Below, one piece after another: positions 34,647 through 44,305 of a DNA stretch of 64,000 nt. The translations under genes and the position numbers were made by a program. Source of the DNA: Roseomonas sp. (GTDB lineage: Bacteria; Pseudomonadota; Alphaproteobacteria; Acetobacterales; Acetobacteraceae); contig JADCGF010000007.1 of assembly GCA_020249145.1 (NCBI GenBank), positions 1 through 64,000 of the forward strand, written 5' to 3'. Under the pieces are notes generated by a model, which was given only the letters and a program-made list of their open reading frames with translations, made no database searches and was not told the DNA's origin. Position 1 is the stretch's first letter; each line of letters starts with the position of its first letter.

Positions 34647-35531
34647 ATGGCATCTTCTATGGCCATTCCGATGGCGACCGAGGGCAACCTCTCACGCTAT
34701 CTCCAGGACATTCGCAAATTCCCGATGCTCTCGGCGGAGGAAGAACTCAGCCTCGCGCGCCGCTGGCGCGATAGCGCCGATGAGCCGGCTGCCCATAAGC
34801 TTGTCACCTCCCACCTCCGCCTAGTGGCCAAGATTGCCATGGGCTACCGCGGCTATGGCCTGCCGGTAGGTGAGCTGATTTCCGAAGGCAATGTCGGGAT
34901 GATGCAGGCGGTCAAGCGCTTCGACCCCGATCGCGGCTTCCGGCTGGCCACCTACGCCATGTGGTGGATCCGCGCTGCCATTCAAGAATACATCCTGCAT
35001 TCCTGGTCGCTCGTGAAAATGGGCACCACGGCGGCGCAGAAGAAGCTGTTCTTCAACCTCCGCCGGCTGAAAGCGCAGATGTCCGCCCTGGAAGAAGGCG
35101 ATTTGCAGCCCGAACAGGTGGCCAAGATCAGCCATGTGCTGCAAGTGCCGGAACAGGACGTGATTTCCATGAACAGGCGCCTTGCCGCCGCCGATAACAG
35201 CCTGAACGCGCCGCTGCGCGCCGATGGCGAAGGCGAGTGGCAGGATTGGCTGGTGGATGAAAGCGAGAACCAGGAACAGGAATTCGCCGAACATCAGGAC
35301 ATGTCAAACCGCCGCGAATTGCTTAGCGGCGCGCTAAAGACGCTGAATGAGCGCGAACGGCATATCCTGATCGAACGCCGCCTGAAGGAAGAACCGACCA
35401 CGCTGGAAGAACTTTCGCAGCACTACAACATCAGCCGCGAACGCGTACGTCAGATCGAGGTGCGGGCCTTTGAAAAGCTGCAAAAATCCATGAAGCAGCA
35501 GATTATGGAAAAGCGCCTGACGATTGGCTGA
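34647..35531 (+). CDS. rpoH: Heat-shock RNA polymerase sigma factor (sigma-32)
   Basis: A 294-aa group 3 sigma factor. Region 1.2/2 starts YLQDIRKFPMLSAEEELSLA; region 2 has LVTSHLRLVAKIA, GLPVGELISEGNVGMMQAVKRFDPDRGFRLATYAMWWIRAAIQEYIL; the RpoH box is LVKMGTTAAQKKLFFNLRRLK; region 4 ends LEELSQHYNISRERVRQIEVRAFEKLQ. It directs chaperone and protease genes under heat stress. AGGAGG at 34631-34636 lies 10 nt before the ATG. Confidence 0.97.
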   Translation: MASSMAIPMATEGNLSRYLQDIRKFPMLSAEEELSLARRWRDSADEPAAHKLVTSHLRLVAKIAMGYRGYGLPVGELISEGNVGMMQAVKRFDPDRGFRLATYAMWWIRAAIQEYILHSWSLVKMGTTAAQKKLFFNLRRLKAQMSALEEGDLQPEQVAKISHVLQVPEQDVISMNRRLAAADNSLNAPLRADGEGEWQDWLVDESENQEQEFAEHQDMSNRRELLSGALKTLNERERHILIERRLKEEPTTLEELSQHYNISRERVRQIEVRAFEKLQKSMKQQIMEKRLTIG

Positions 35532-35545
35532 ACAAGCCTTGTGCA

Positions 35546-35583
35546 ATAAAAAAGGCGGTGGAATGCCCACCGCCTTTCTTTTT
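35546..35583. terminator. Bidirectional intrinsic terminator after rpoH
   Basis: An 11-bp perfect stem (35551-35561 AAAGGCGGTGG with 35567-35577 CCACCGCCTTT) around a 5-nt loop. A T-rich tail on the plus strand and an A-rich run on the other side let it end both rpoH and the convergent amino-acid-binding-protein gene. Confidence 0.92.
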
Positions 35584-35595
35584 GCCCTGATGGTT

Positions 35596-36630
35596 TCAGC
35601 GCATTGGGGGCGCGTATTGCAAACCGCCCTTGCTCCACAAATTATTGACGCTGCGCGGGAAGCCGATCGGGGTCATATTGCGTTCCCAGATTTCACCGTA
35701 ATTGCCGACAGCGCGGATGATGCGCGGCGCCCAATCACGCTCAAGGCCCAGCATCTGGCCAAGATCACCGGTCTGGCCCATGAAGCGCTGGACATCAGGA
35801 TTGGTGCTATTGGCGAAGCTGCCGACATTGGCTTGCGTAATGCCAAGTTCTTCCGCCGTTACCAGGGCAAAATGCACCCAGCGCACAACATCAAAATAGC
35901 GCCAGTCACCCTTGCGGACCACGGGGCCAAGCGGTTCCTTGGAAATGATTTCTGGCAGCAGCAGGAAACGATCCGCGTTATTGCCCTGCGCCGCACGGAA
36001 GGAAGCCAGCGAAGAAGCATCCGTTGTATAGGCATCGCAGCGCTTGTTGATGAAGGCGCTCCGGATTTCCTCGATATTCTCGATCACCACCGGCGTGAAG
36101 CGCAGCCGATTGGTGCGGAAGAAATCGGTCATGTTCAGTTCGGTGGTGGTGCCTGGCTGCACACACACCGTCGCGCCATCAAGCTGCTTGGCCGAGGTCA
36201 CGCCGCTATCACGATGCACCATGAAGCCCTGGCCGTCATAGACATTGATGCCCGCGAAAGCGAGGCCGAGCGAGGCTTCGCGCGTCAGAGTCCAGGTTGT
36301 GACGCGTGAGAGCAGATCAATTTCACCGGATTGCAGCATGGTGAAGCGCTGCTGCGTCGAAGAAGGCACAATGCGAAGCCGGTTGGGGTCGCCCAGGATC
36401 GCTGTGGCAACGGCGCGGCAATAATCCACATCAAGCCCGCGCCACACGCCCTGGCTATCCGGCAAGGCGAAGCCAACCGAGGAGGGTGAGGTAGAGCAAA
36501 TCAACTGCCCACGGGCGCGAATGGCGGCCATGGTATCAGCAGCCGGCGCTTGCGCCATGGCAGGCGCGGTGGTGGCGGCCAAAAGTCCCGCCAGGGCCGC
36601 GCCCTTCAAGACGCTTCCGAGTTTCATCAT
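35596..36630 (-). CDS. AapJ-like periplasmic amino-acid-binding protein
   Basis: A 344-aa ABC binding protein with signal KLGSVLKGAALAGLLAATTAPAMAQA. The ligand domain is of the general L-amino-acid (AapJ) type: RGQLICSTSPSSVGFALPDSQG, WRGLDVDYCRAVATAILG, FTMLQSGEIDLLSRVTTWTL and VCVQPGTTTELN. ATG 36630 follows GAGACAGAG; the frame opens at 36681. No aapQMP permease or ATPase genes are adjacent, so its permease must be elsewhere or it is a sensor. A 111-nt gap separates it from the peptidase upstream. Confidence 0.9.
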   Translation of the reverse strand: MMKLGSVLKGAALAGLLAATTAPAMAQAPAADTMAAIRARGQLICSTSPSSVGFALPDSQGVWRGLDVDYCRAVATAILGDPNRLRIVPSSTQQRFTMLQSGEIDLLSRVTTWTLTREASLGLAFAGINVYDGQGFMVHRDSGVTSAKQLDGATVCVQPGTTTELNMTDFFRTNRLRFTPVVIENIEEIRSAFINKRCDAYTTDASSLASFRAAQGNNADRFLLLPEIISKEPLGPVVRKGDWRYFDVVRWVHFALVTAEELGITQANVGSFANSTNPDVQRFMGQTGDLGQMLGLERDWAPRIIRAVGNYGEIWERNMTPIGFPRSVNNLWSKGGLQYAPPMR

Positions 36631-36741
36631 TGATCTCTGTCTCCCATTGGTTCCGAAAGCCGGATTGCACCAGCTAGGCATCTATAACATGCCCCTCCCC
36701 GGCCCCAAACCCCATTCGCACCGGCACCGGTCGAAAGCGGT

Positions 36742-38037
36742 TCAGGCGCGCGGATTGAGCCCGCACCAATTCGCGATGAAGGTCGCCATCGTGAGGGTGC
36801 ATTTGCGCAAATCCTCAATCGAGGTGCGTTCATCAAAGGCATGCGCCCCCTCCCCCTTCGGGCCGTAGCAAAGCCCGGGGATATCGAAATAAAGCCCGTA
36901 ATAGCGCGTGTCATTCACCGCTGTGGTGCGGCGTTCCGGCAAGCTACCGCCATGGACCGAGGCATGGGCAGCGGCCAAAACGGCCTCGGCCTCACTGCCT
37001 GGCTCCAGCACATAGGGGTCGGTCTGAAAGCCGGTCCAGACGATTTCGGGCGGATTATTGGCCAGGAAGCCATCGCCCTTGGCCGCCGCGCGCACCGTGG
37101 CTTCGATCCCTGCCATGGCTTCTTCCGGCGTGGTGCCGGGAACCAAGCCGATACGGCAATCCACCTCACACCAGGCAGGGGTGGAAGATGCCCAATCCCC
37201 GCCGCGAATAATGCCGGGGTTGAATTTGATCGGGTCCTTGATGTCGGCATACCAGGGATTAGCGCGCGCGGCTTCGTTCAATTTGCGTGTATGCGCATAA
37301 AGTGCCTGGATCAGCACATAGGCCGACATGATGGCATTGCTGCCATCCTGCGCCACAGCAACATGCACCGGAATGCCACGCACACGCAGCCGAAACCAGA
37401 TGGTGCCGGTTTGGCTGCGCGTGATGGTATGGCCCGTAGGTTCCGGCACCAGTGCTGCATCGGCACGGTAGCCGCGCAGCAGGGTGGAAAGCGCACCATT
37501 GCCGGTGCTTTCTTCTTCCGTCACGGTTTCCACATAGACATCGGCAGCGGGTTCAAACCCGGCATCGCGAATGGCATCCATGGCATAGACCATGCACGCC
37601 ACGCCCGATTTCATGTCATGCGCGCCGCGGCCATACATCCAACCATCACGGATTACGGCGGCATAGGGCGGGTGGGTCCACATATCGGCGGGGCCTTCGG
37701 GCACCACATCAATATGGCCTTGCAGGATCAGGCTGCGCCCGGTGGGGTTCTTGGCGCGATGCGTGGCCACCACCTGCACGCTGCCGGCGGGATCACATTC
37801 CACCATCGGCGCCATTTTGGGATGCGGCGGCACATCGGCCAAGGTGTAGCGGTCCACCGCATAGCCGCGCGCGGCCATCTGACGCGCGAACCAATCCTGC
37901 AAGGGCGCTTCGCGTCCGCGCAGGCTTGGAAAGCGCACCAATTCGGCCAGGAATTGCACCTGCTTGTCGAAATTCGCGTCTATGGCAGCGGCGATCCGCG
38001 CCATGGCTTGGCTATCGGCCATGATGAATTTTCCCAT
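36742..38037 (-). CDS. M20-family deacylase/peptidase (ArgE/DapE-like)
   Basis: A 431-aa zinc hydrolase. Metal and catalytic motifs are LILQGHIDVVPEG (His, Asp), GRGAHDMKSGVACM (Asp), VTEEESTGNGA (Glu-Glu) and a late GEGAHAFDER. It removes an acyl or amino-acid group from a small amide. ATG 38022 is an alternative start (GGGA upstream). It follows an SBP_bac_5 protein by 20 nt, suggesting that an imported peptide-like compound is the substrate. No signal peptide. Confidence 0.88.
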   Translation of the reverse strand: MGKFIMADSQAMARIAAAIDANFDKQVQFLAELVRFPSLRGREAPLQDWFARQMAARGYAVDRYTLADVPPHPKMAPMVECDPAGSVQVVATHRAKNPTGRSLILQGHIDVVPEGPADMWTHPPYAAVIRDGWMYGRGAHDMKSGVACMVYAMDAIRDAGFEPAADVYVETVTEEESTGNGALSTLLRGYRADAALVPEPTGHTITRSQTGTIWFRLRVRGIPVHVAVAQDGSNAIMSAYVLIQALYAHTRKLNEAARANPWYADIKDPIKFNPGIIRGGDWASSTPAWCEVDCRIGLVPGTTPEEAMAGIEATVRAAAKGDGFLANNPPEIVWTGFQTDPYVLEPGSEAEAVLAAAHASVHGGSLPERRTTAVNDTRYYGLYFDIPGLCYGPKGEGAHAFDERTSIEDLRKCTLTMATFIANWCGLNPRA

Positions 38038-38057
38038 TGAAGTTCAAGAATTGTGAT

Positions 38058-39626
38058 TCAGGGCGGGCTCGCCAGCAGCGCATTGGTGTACCAGGAAGGC
38101 GAGGCATCATACTTCACCTTATTCCTGAGCCCCGCCCAGGAAACCTTGAGATAGAAAATGGGAATCACCCCGGCATCTTCCATGCCGATGCGCATGGCCT
38201 GGGCGGTCAGCGCATTGCGCCGCGTTGTATCCATGGTACGCAGCGCTTCCGCCAGCGGCGCATCCATCGCCGGGTTGGAATAATGTTGGCGATTGAAGGG
38301 CCCCGCACCGGTTTCACTATTTCGGGTCATCAATACCTGACGCAGCGTATTGGCCGCGATGGAGGAGGTGAAGGTGGTCATGAACATCGAAAACTCGCGC
38401 GCGGTGGCGCGGGTGAAGAGATTGGCGGGCGGCAGGACCTCGACCCGGGTTTCTATACCAAGCCGCGTCCAGCCCTGGGCGATGGCCTGCGCCACATCGG
38501 TATCTGACGCAAACCAGCCATTGGGGCTATGGATAGTGATGCGAAAGCCATCCGGATAGCCCGCTTCACGCAGCAGAGCGCGCGCCTGATCCAAATCATA
38601 GCGCGGCGGCGGCATATTGGGGGCGCGGTCCGCCACAGCCGGGGCGACAAATTGTTCCGCCGGCATGCCCTGGCCCATTAGCAGGCGGTCCACAATGGCT
38701 TGGCGATTGATGGCAAGGGATAGCGCGCGGCGCACCCGCGCATCGCGCAAGGGGTTGCGTTCCAGAACGCGGCCCTGCTTGTCGGTGACGAAGGGGGATG
38801 GATCACGCGCCGCATCGGGGAAAAGATAGGCGGTGCCATTGCTGGCCACCCCAAAGACAGATAGCCGCGCATCATTTGTCAGGCGCTGCACATCCTGCAC
38901 GGGCACAAAATCAATCAGATCAACATCGCCGGACAGCAGCGTTGCCACGCGCGCCCCGGGATTGCTGATGAAGCGCGTTACCACGCGTTCCCAGGGCTGC
39001 GCTTCCCCCCAATAATTGGGGTTGCGGATGATTTCGTGCCTCTCGCCAAGCGTATAGCTGACATGGCGATACGCGCCCGTGCCAATCATCGCGCGGCCTG
39101 CGTTGAAATCGCCGAGTGTCGCATTCGCATGCAGGCTACGAGAGACAATCATGATGTTGGAAAGATCCCAATCCAGAAAGGGATTTGGCTCCCTGGTCCG
39201 GATCAGGATACGGCGGGGTTCCGGGATTTCAATGGCGGCGATGCTGCGCACAAAGGGTGTGAAGGGGCCGGGGCTATTCGTGATGGTCGGCACGCGCGCA
39301 TAGGAAAAGGCAATATCCTCAGCCGTGAAGGGCGTGCCGTCGTGAAATTTCACACCATCGCGCAGCTTGAATTCCCAGGTGAGGTCATCAATCGCGCGCC
39401 AGGATTCGGCAAGGCGTGGCACCAGGCGGCCGGAGGTGTCGAAATCCACCAGGGTTTCGAAAATCTGCCGCAATATGGCGTTATTGGGGTTGGAGGAATG
39501 GTAATGCGGATCCATGCCCGAAGGGGCGGATTGCGCACCGATCGTCAGGCTGCGCTGCGCCTGGGTGGGGGCCGCCCATAACCCCAGCAAGCCAACCGCA
39601 AGAAGCAGCGTCTTGAACCTACCCAT
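38058..39626 (-). CDS. Peptide/nickel-type ABC substrate-binding protein (SBP_bac_5)
   Basis: A 522-aa periplasmic binding protein with signal GRFKTLLLAVGLLGLWAAPTQAQ. Typical features: GMDPHYHSSNPNNAILRQIFETLVDFD, WRAIDDLTWEFKLRDGVKFHDGTPFTAEDIAFS, and VRRALSLAINRQAIVDRLL. It could bind oligopeptides or glutathione-like compounds. No Dpp/Opp permease genes are adjacent. First gene of a probable two- or three-gene transcript with the M20 hydrolase. Confidence 0.9.
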   Translation of the reverse strand: MGRFKTLLLAVGLLGLWAAPTQAQRSLTIGAQSAPSGMDPHYHSSNPNNAILRQIFETLVDFDTSGRLVPRLAESWRAIDDLTWEFKLRDGVKFHDGTPFTAEDIAFSYARVPTITNSPGPFTPFVRSIAAIEIPEPRRILIRTREPNPFLDWDLSNIMIVSRSLHANATLGDFNAGRAMIGTGAYRHVSYTLGERHEIIRNPNYWGEAQPWERVVTRFISNPGARVATLLSGDVDLIDFVPVQDVQRLTNDARLSVFGVASNGTAYLFPDAARDPSPFVTDKQGRVLERNPLRDARVRRALSLAINRQAIVDRLLMGQGMPAEQFVAPAVADRAPNMPPPRYDLDQARALLREAGYPDGFRITIHSPNGWFASDTDVAQAIAQGWTRLGIETRVEVLPPANLFTRATAREFSMFMTTFTSSIAANTLRQVLMTRNSETGAGPFNRQHYSNPAMDAPLAEALRTMDTTRRNALTAQAMRIGMEDAGVIPIFYLKVSWAGLRNKVKYDASPSWYTNALLASPP

Positions 39627-39939
39627 GCCTGCTATCCCCCGAAGGTTTATGAAAGAATAACGTCGCGCCGGCTTGGGATTACGTCAAGCCGCAAGACTGG
39701 CATGCTTCAGGTAGCCCGAGCGGGGGCTTCGACCTGATCTTAGGGCTTGGTTCACGATTGCCTGAATAGACTTTACCCTCAACAAAAAATGTCGATTCCG
39801 GCCAATGCACAACGCGCCTTCAATCTGGTCTCGCGCCTTCGCCCGAACAGCGTTGAGGGGTGGGCAGTTATGCAAGGGAGGCTCTCGCCCCCGCCTTCTC
39901 AATCCTTTATTGAGATCATTCGGTTAAGTGGACTTCTCC
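39627..39939. other. Divergent intergenic region without a recognisable gene
   Basis: 313 nt between the binding-protein start (minus) and the soluble hybrid kinase (plus). Small open frames here lack ribosome sites and familiar content. It must hold two divergent promoters, but none is clear by eye. No tRNA cloverleaf was seen. Confidence 0.5.
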
Positions 39940-42336
39940 ATGACCATCACCTTGCCTCAGTATCCGCCAGCAGAACGCCTACATGCCTCGGAAGGCCGTG
40001 CCTGGCTGGAATGGAATGCCGACACGGATGATCTGCAGTTTTCGGCAGCGGCGCTGGACCTTCTTCATTTGAAGCCATCGGAAGCGCCGCAGCGTGAGGC
40101 TGAACTCGTCGCCGTGTTCAAGGCGCAGAGCCAAAGCAAATTGGCGATCGCGCTGGAAGACATTTTGACGCAAGGGGAATGTCGTCAGGTCGAATTGCTA
40201 CGCAAGACCCCGGCAGGCGTGCAGCTTGTTTTGTTCAGCGGCCATCTGGATGTGTCCCGCCCCGGGCGGCTGGTAATCGCCACTTTCGAAGACATCACCA
40301 CCAGCAGCCACGGACAACAACATCTGGCAGCCCGGGCAAGATTTCAGACTTTCGTCAATCTGCTGCAACAGGATCCGGCCTTTTTCGATTCAGTCCCGCT
40401 TGGGCTCATGATGGTCACCAATGGCTTCATTACACAGGCAAACCCGAAGCTTGCAGAAATTCTCGCAACCCCAACGACAAATCTGGTGGGGGAGCCTGTT
40501 TCACGCATCCTGTCCGACAAGCAGGGTTATGATTTCTACATGGAAACCGTATTGGGTGACGGTAGCGAACATGGTGATGACCATGTGGAAACCGAATTTG
40601 AAAGTGAGGCTGGTACGCCGATTTGGCTGAAGTTGAGCATTTCGCGCATTGCCTCAGGCGATGCGGACAATGCCTGCCTTTGCATGATTGAGGATATCAC
40701 AACCCGCAAGAAGCTTGAGCAGGATGTCTGGAATGGCCTTGCCGAGACCATTTCCGCCAAGGAGGCGACAGAAAACGCCGCCCGAGCCAAGGATGAATTC
40801 CTGGCGATGGTGAGTCATGAGATTCGTACGCCTCTTTCGGCTGTCATCGGCATGCAAAGGCTGGCACTGCGCGATCCCGAGTTACAGGAAAAGACCCGCA
40901 AGCATCTTGATTTGGCACAGACCAACGCTGAATTCCTGCTTGAACTGTTGAATGATATCCTGGATTTTTCCAAAATCGAGGCCGGAAAGCTTGTTCTTGA
41001 ATCGGTAGATTTCTCGCTCCGCAATCTTGTTGGCGATAGCGTTGCACTGCTTGCTGAACGTGCAGAAGCCAAGAATATCTCCCTTGATGTCGGCATTGAT
41101 GATGAGGTGCCCGATACGCTTGAAGGCGACCCCGCCCGCATCAAGCAAATTCTGCTCAACCTCATCGGCAATGGGATCAAATTCACCGACCATGGGGGCG
41201 TGACGCTCAAGGTTGCGCCGCAAAAAATTCTGGGAGGGGATTGCCGGATCAGCTTCGTGGTTTCGGATACCGGGATCGGTATTTCTCCAGACGGACAATC
41301 CAGGCTGTTCAGGAAATTCACGCAGGGTGATACCTCGACCACCAGACGCTTTGGCGGAACGGGTCTTGGCCTCGCCATCTGCAAGCAGATTGTTGATCTG
41401 ATGCAAGGTGAAATCCATCTGTCCAGTGAAGTTGGCACAGGAACCTGCTTTACCTTCACCATACCTTTCAGGTTGGGAACCAACCAGGGCAAAAGCCTTC
41501 AGGTCCAACTGCAACCCCATACGCATCAGCTACAAATCCTTTGTGCCGAGGATTTTTTGCCAAATCAGCTGATCATCCAAGGGCTTCTGGAAGAAATGGG
41601 CCATAGGGCTGAATTTGTGGAGAATGGCCAAAAGGCGCTGGAAGCCCTGCCGCTCCGCAGCTTTGATCTCATCCTGATGGATGGGCGCATGCCGGAAATG
41701 GATGGCGCCACGGCAATCCGCCTGATCCGCTCGGGGGGTGATGGAAGATTCCATATCCCCGATCCGAAAATCCATATCATCATGCTGACAGCCAATGCTG
41801 GGGATGACAACCGACAATACTACCTGTCCTGTGGCGCCGATGATTTTCTGGCCAAACCAGTTGACGAAGCGCTACTCCACCAAAGCCTGACAAGGGTGAT
41901 GGATGCGCGGCTGGCGGAAGGTGCGAAGCTGCTGCCGCTTTTGCGCAATCATGAGGAAGAACTGGCGCAAATCTTCGGCGCCCCCCTTCCGGAGGCAGAC
42001 CCCGCCCGCGGCGCCAAACTCACGGGTCACGTAAAGTCCGGGCACCAGGATGCGGTCAATTTGAAGGAACGTTTGAAACAAGCCCTGCGTGAAGACCTCC
42101 AAACTCGCATCAGGGCGCTCGATGCCGCCCATGCCAAGCAGGATCTGCATGCGCTGGGACAGCTTTTTCACAGCCTGAAAGGCAGCGTTGGCTTCATTTG
42201 GCCGGAAGGCGATCTCGTGAAATTGAGCGCTGAACTGGAGAGACTGGCCGATCATCAGGAGTGGGACGCCATTACAAGGGAGATACCGCATTTTCGTGCG
42301 ATGCTGATGGAAATAGCAAAAGGGGCCGATACATGA
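39940..42336 (+). CDS. Soluble hybrid histidine kinase (PAS-HisKA-HATPase-REC-HPt)
   Basis: A 798-aa kinase without membrane helices. Two PAS-like regions (about 15-125 and 135-260), HisKA with phospho-His 293 (MVSHEIRTPLSA), HATPase (NLIGNGIKFT, SDTGIGISPD, GGTGLGLAIC), a receiver with Asp 581 (LILMDGRMPEMDG) and acidic pocket CAEDF, and an HPt with His 744 (LFHSLKGSVGF). It overlaps a response-regulator gene by 4 nt, which is its likely output. ATG 39940 is chosen over GTG 39928. The signal is cytosolic and unknown. Confidence 0.92.
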   Translation: MTITLPQYPPAERLHASEGRAWLEWNADTDDLQFSAAALDLLHLKPSEAPQREAELVAVFKAQSQSKLAIALEDILTQGECRQVELLRKTPAGVQLVLFSGHLDVSRPGRLVIATFEDITTSSHGQQHLAARARFQTFVNLLQQDPAFFDSVPLGLMMVTNGFITQANPKLAEILATPTTNLVGEPVSRILSDKQGYDFYMETVLGDGSEHGDDHVETEFESEAGTPIWLKLSISRIASGDADNACLCMIEDITTRKKLEQDVWNGLAETISAKEATENAARAKDEFLAMVSHEIRTPLSAVIGMQRLALRDPELQEKTRKHLDLAQTNAEFLLELLNDILDFSKIEAGKLVLESVDFSLRNLVGDSVALLAERAEAKNISLDVGIDDEVPDTLEGDPARIKQILLNLIGNGIKFTDHGGVTLKVAPQKILGGDCRISFVVSDTGIGISPDGQSRLFRKFTQGDTSTTRRFGGTGLGLAICKQIVDLMQGEIHLSSEVGTGTCFTFTIPFRLGTNQGKSLQVQLQPHTHQLQILCAEDFLPNQLIIQGLLEEMGHRAEFVENGQKALEALPLRSFDLILMDGRMPEMDGATAIRLIRSGGDGRFHIPDPKIHIIMLTANAGDDNRQYYLSCGADDFLAKPVDEALLHQSLTRVMDARLAEGAKLLPLLRNHEEELAQIFGAPLPEADPARGAKLTGHVKSGHQDAVNLKERLKQALREDLQTRIRALDAAHAKQDLHALGQLFHSLKGSVGFIWPEGDLVKLSAELERLADHQEWDAITREIPHFRAMLMEIAKGADT

Positions 42337-43079
42337 GAGCACTTGTCGTTGATGATGATGTCGTGTCGCGCATGGCCCTTGCCGATCTGATGCGCAGCTT
42401 CATTGAATTGAAGGTGGTTGAAGCGGTGGACGGGCAGGATGCCTGGGAAAAGTTGGAAATGGGCCCGGCGCCCATGATTTGCTGCTGTGATGTGCAGATG
42501 CCCCGGCTTTCCGGTATTGATTTGTTGAAGCGCGTGCGTGCTTCCCCGCGCTTCAAGGATATTCCCTTTGTTCTAGTGACGGCGGCATCAGACATGGATA
42601 CCGTCAGGAAAGCGGTGACGCTTGGCATCAGCCATTATATCGTCAAGCCCTTCCATGCGCGTGAGGCACGCGGTTCGCTGCAAAAAATCCTCAACGCTGC
42701 CTGGGAAAGAATCGCGGAGCCACCCCCGGCGACATTGAACCGGCTGAATATCGCGCCCGATCAGTTGATGACTTATCTCTATTCGCTCCGTGGGCAATGC
42801 GCGGTCTTCGCGCGTGATTTGCGGCGGTCCCAGAACCTGCAAGATGTGCAGGATGTTGTTGGGCGATTGAAGGGCCTGCACACAGGTTGTCTGACACTCG
42901 GCCTGCATTATGCGGCTGATTTGGTCATGCAATTGCGCGACGAGAGATCCGATATCGAAAGGGTTGAACAGGCCTTGATTGAGATCGAATTGGCAATTTC
43001 CTCCCAGGAAGAAAGGGTAAGGGCGCGCCATAGCCTTGCCCCTGGCGCCGCCATCAAGCGCAGCGCCGTCCAGGCCTGA
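42333..43079 (+). CDS. Response regulator with uncharacterised helical output domain
   Basis: A 248-aa protein. The receiver domain (1-115) has the acidic triad VVDDD at 7-9, phospho-Asp 53 (CCCDVQMPRLSG) and Lys 105 (IVKPF). The C-terminal 130 residues are predicted helical (HPt-like or phosphatase-like in length) and match no output domain I know; no DNA-binding motif is visible. The ATGA overlap with the hybrid kinase indicates a pair. The frame opens at 42261, but ATG 42333 gives the normal receiver start. Confidence 0.88.
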   Translation: MRALVVDDDVVSRMALADLMRSFIELKVVEAVDGQDAWEKLEMGPAPMICCCDVQMPRLSGIDLLKRVRASPRFKDIPFVLVTAASDMDTVRKAVTLGISHYIVKPFHAREARGSLQKILNAAWERIAEPPPATLNRLNIAPDQLMTYLYSLRGQCAVFARDLRRSQNLQDVQDVVGRLKGLHTGCLTLGLHYAADLVMQLRDERSDIERVEQALIEIELAISSQEERVRARHSLAPGAAIKRSAVQA

Positions 43080-43141
43080 ACCCCGGGGCCGCTTTCCCCA
43101 AAGGCCCCGCCTGTGCTTGGGTATGTTTGCAGGAGCCAACC

Positions 43142-44233
43142 ATGCCAAATGCCGAATCGCCCAGGCCTTCGCCCACGCGCCATACGCAAACCGCCATGCT
43201 CGCCGAAAGGGCGGCGGTTTTACTGCTGCTGGCCTTATTGCTGTACGGCGTTATCCGCGTCCTGGAACCCTTCGGCCTTGCCATTGCTTTCGGGGCCTTT
43301 ATCGCCATCGGCACCTGGCCGCTGCGGGACGCGATGGTGAACCGCGGCATCCCGCGCAGCATCGCTGCCACCCTCATGCTGTTGGTGCTGATCCTATCAC
43401 TGGCAGTACCCGCGCTGGCACTGACACCGGAATTGGGCGGGCAGATCGCGCATGCGTCCAAAGTCGCGCGCGACTTATTGGCGGGCCTGCCCGAGGCGCC
43501 GCCCGCTTGGCTTTCCGGGCTTCCGCTGGTGGGCGGCGCCATCAGCAATTGGTGGCCACAATTGCTCCATATGCAGGGTGATTTTTCTGAATTGCTGGCG
43601 CCCTATGCTGGGCGCATCACCAGCCTTTTGGTGGATATCGGCCAAGCGGCGGCAGCCAGCGTGGTGCAAATCCTACTGGCGCTGATTGTGGCCACTGCCT
43701 TCTGGATCAATGGCGACAAGCTGGCGCATGAGGTGAATGATATCGCCGGGCGGCTGGCCGGTGAGACAGGGCGCAATGCGGTCGCGGCGGCTGAAGGCGC
43801 AGTGCGTGGTGTGGCCTGGGGCATTGTTGGCACCGGTATCATCCAGGCCATGCTGATGGGTATTGGCCTTGCCATGGCGGGCGTGCCGGGGGTTGGCGTG
43901 ATTTCCTTCCTGACCATGATCTTTTCGATCAGCCAGGTGTTGGGGCCATTGGTGGTGGTTTCCTGGCTGGGCGCAGCGGCCTGGCTTTACAGCGAAGGGC
44001 AAATCGCCTGGGCGATTTTCATGGGGCTTTGGGGGCTCATTGTCGTCTCCGGTAGTGACAATATCGTGCGGCCCCTGCTGATCAAGCGCAGCAGCGAAAT
44101 GCCGCTTTCGCTGATTATTCTTGGCGTCTTTGGCGGGCTGATCGCCTTTGGCTTCCTTGGGCTGTTCATCGGCCCTGCCTTGCTTGCTGTTGCTCATGGG
44201 TTGCTCAAGGCCTGGCGCAACGCCGAACACTGA
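43142..44233 (+). CDS. AI-2E family transporter (YdiK/PerM-like)
   Basis: A 363-aa membrane protein with about eight hydrophobic helices in the AI-2E/PerM pattern: an N-terminal pair, a soluble periplasmic section (residues 95-165), and a C-terminal group with SFLTMIFSISQVLGPLVVVSWL and DNIVRPLLIKRSSEMPLSLIILGVFGGL, the family signature. AGGAG precedes ATG 43142. Members export diverse compounds or ions; the substrate is unknown. Confidence 0.88.
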   Translation: MPNAESPRPSPTRHTQTAMLAERAAVLLLLALLLYGVIRVLEPFGLAIAFGAFIAIGTWPLRDAMVNRGIPRSIAATLMLLVLILSLAVPALALTPELGGQIAHASKVARDLLAGLPEAPPAWLSGLPLVGGAISNWWPQLLHMQGDFSELLAPYAGRITSLLVDIGQAAAASVVQILLALIVATAFWINGDKLAHEVNDIAGRLAGETGRNAVAAAEGAVRGVAWGIVGTGIIQAMLMGIGLAMAGVPGVGVISFLTMIFSISQVLGPLVVVSWLGAAAWLYSEGQIAWAIFMGLWGLIVVSGSDNIVRPLLIKRSSEMPLSLIILGVFGGLIAFGFLGLFIGPALLAVAHGLLKAWRNAEH

Positions 44234-44305
44234 AAGCAGCAGGGCTGGCAAAGCCCGCATCCCGCGTTATGAGTTATGCCTAAAGAAAGTGCAGGAGAGA
44301 CACCC

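Noticed and set aside
36841..38040. 399-aa open frame antisense to the M20 hydrolase
   Set aside because: The M20 motifs are complete on the minus strand; the plus frame has no recognisable motif and a His/Gly/Arg-rich composition.
39684..39902. Small open frame in the divergent gap before the soluble kinase
   Set aside because: No ribosome site, no familiar content, overlaps likely promoter sequence.
44240..44260. Terminator after the AI-2E family gene (GGGCT/AGCCC)
   Set aside because: Short stem without a T-run; too weak to call.
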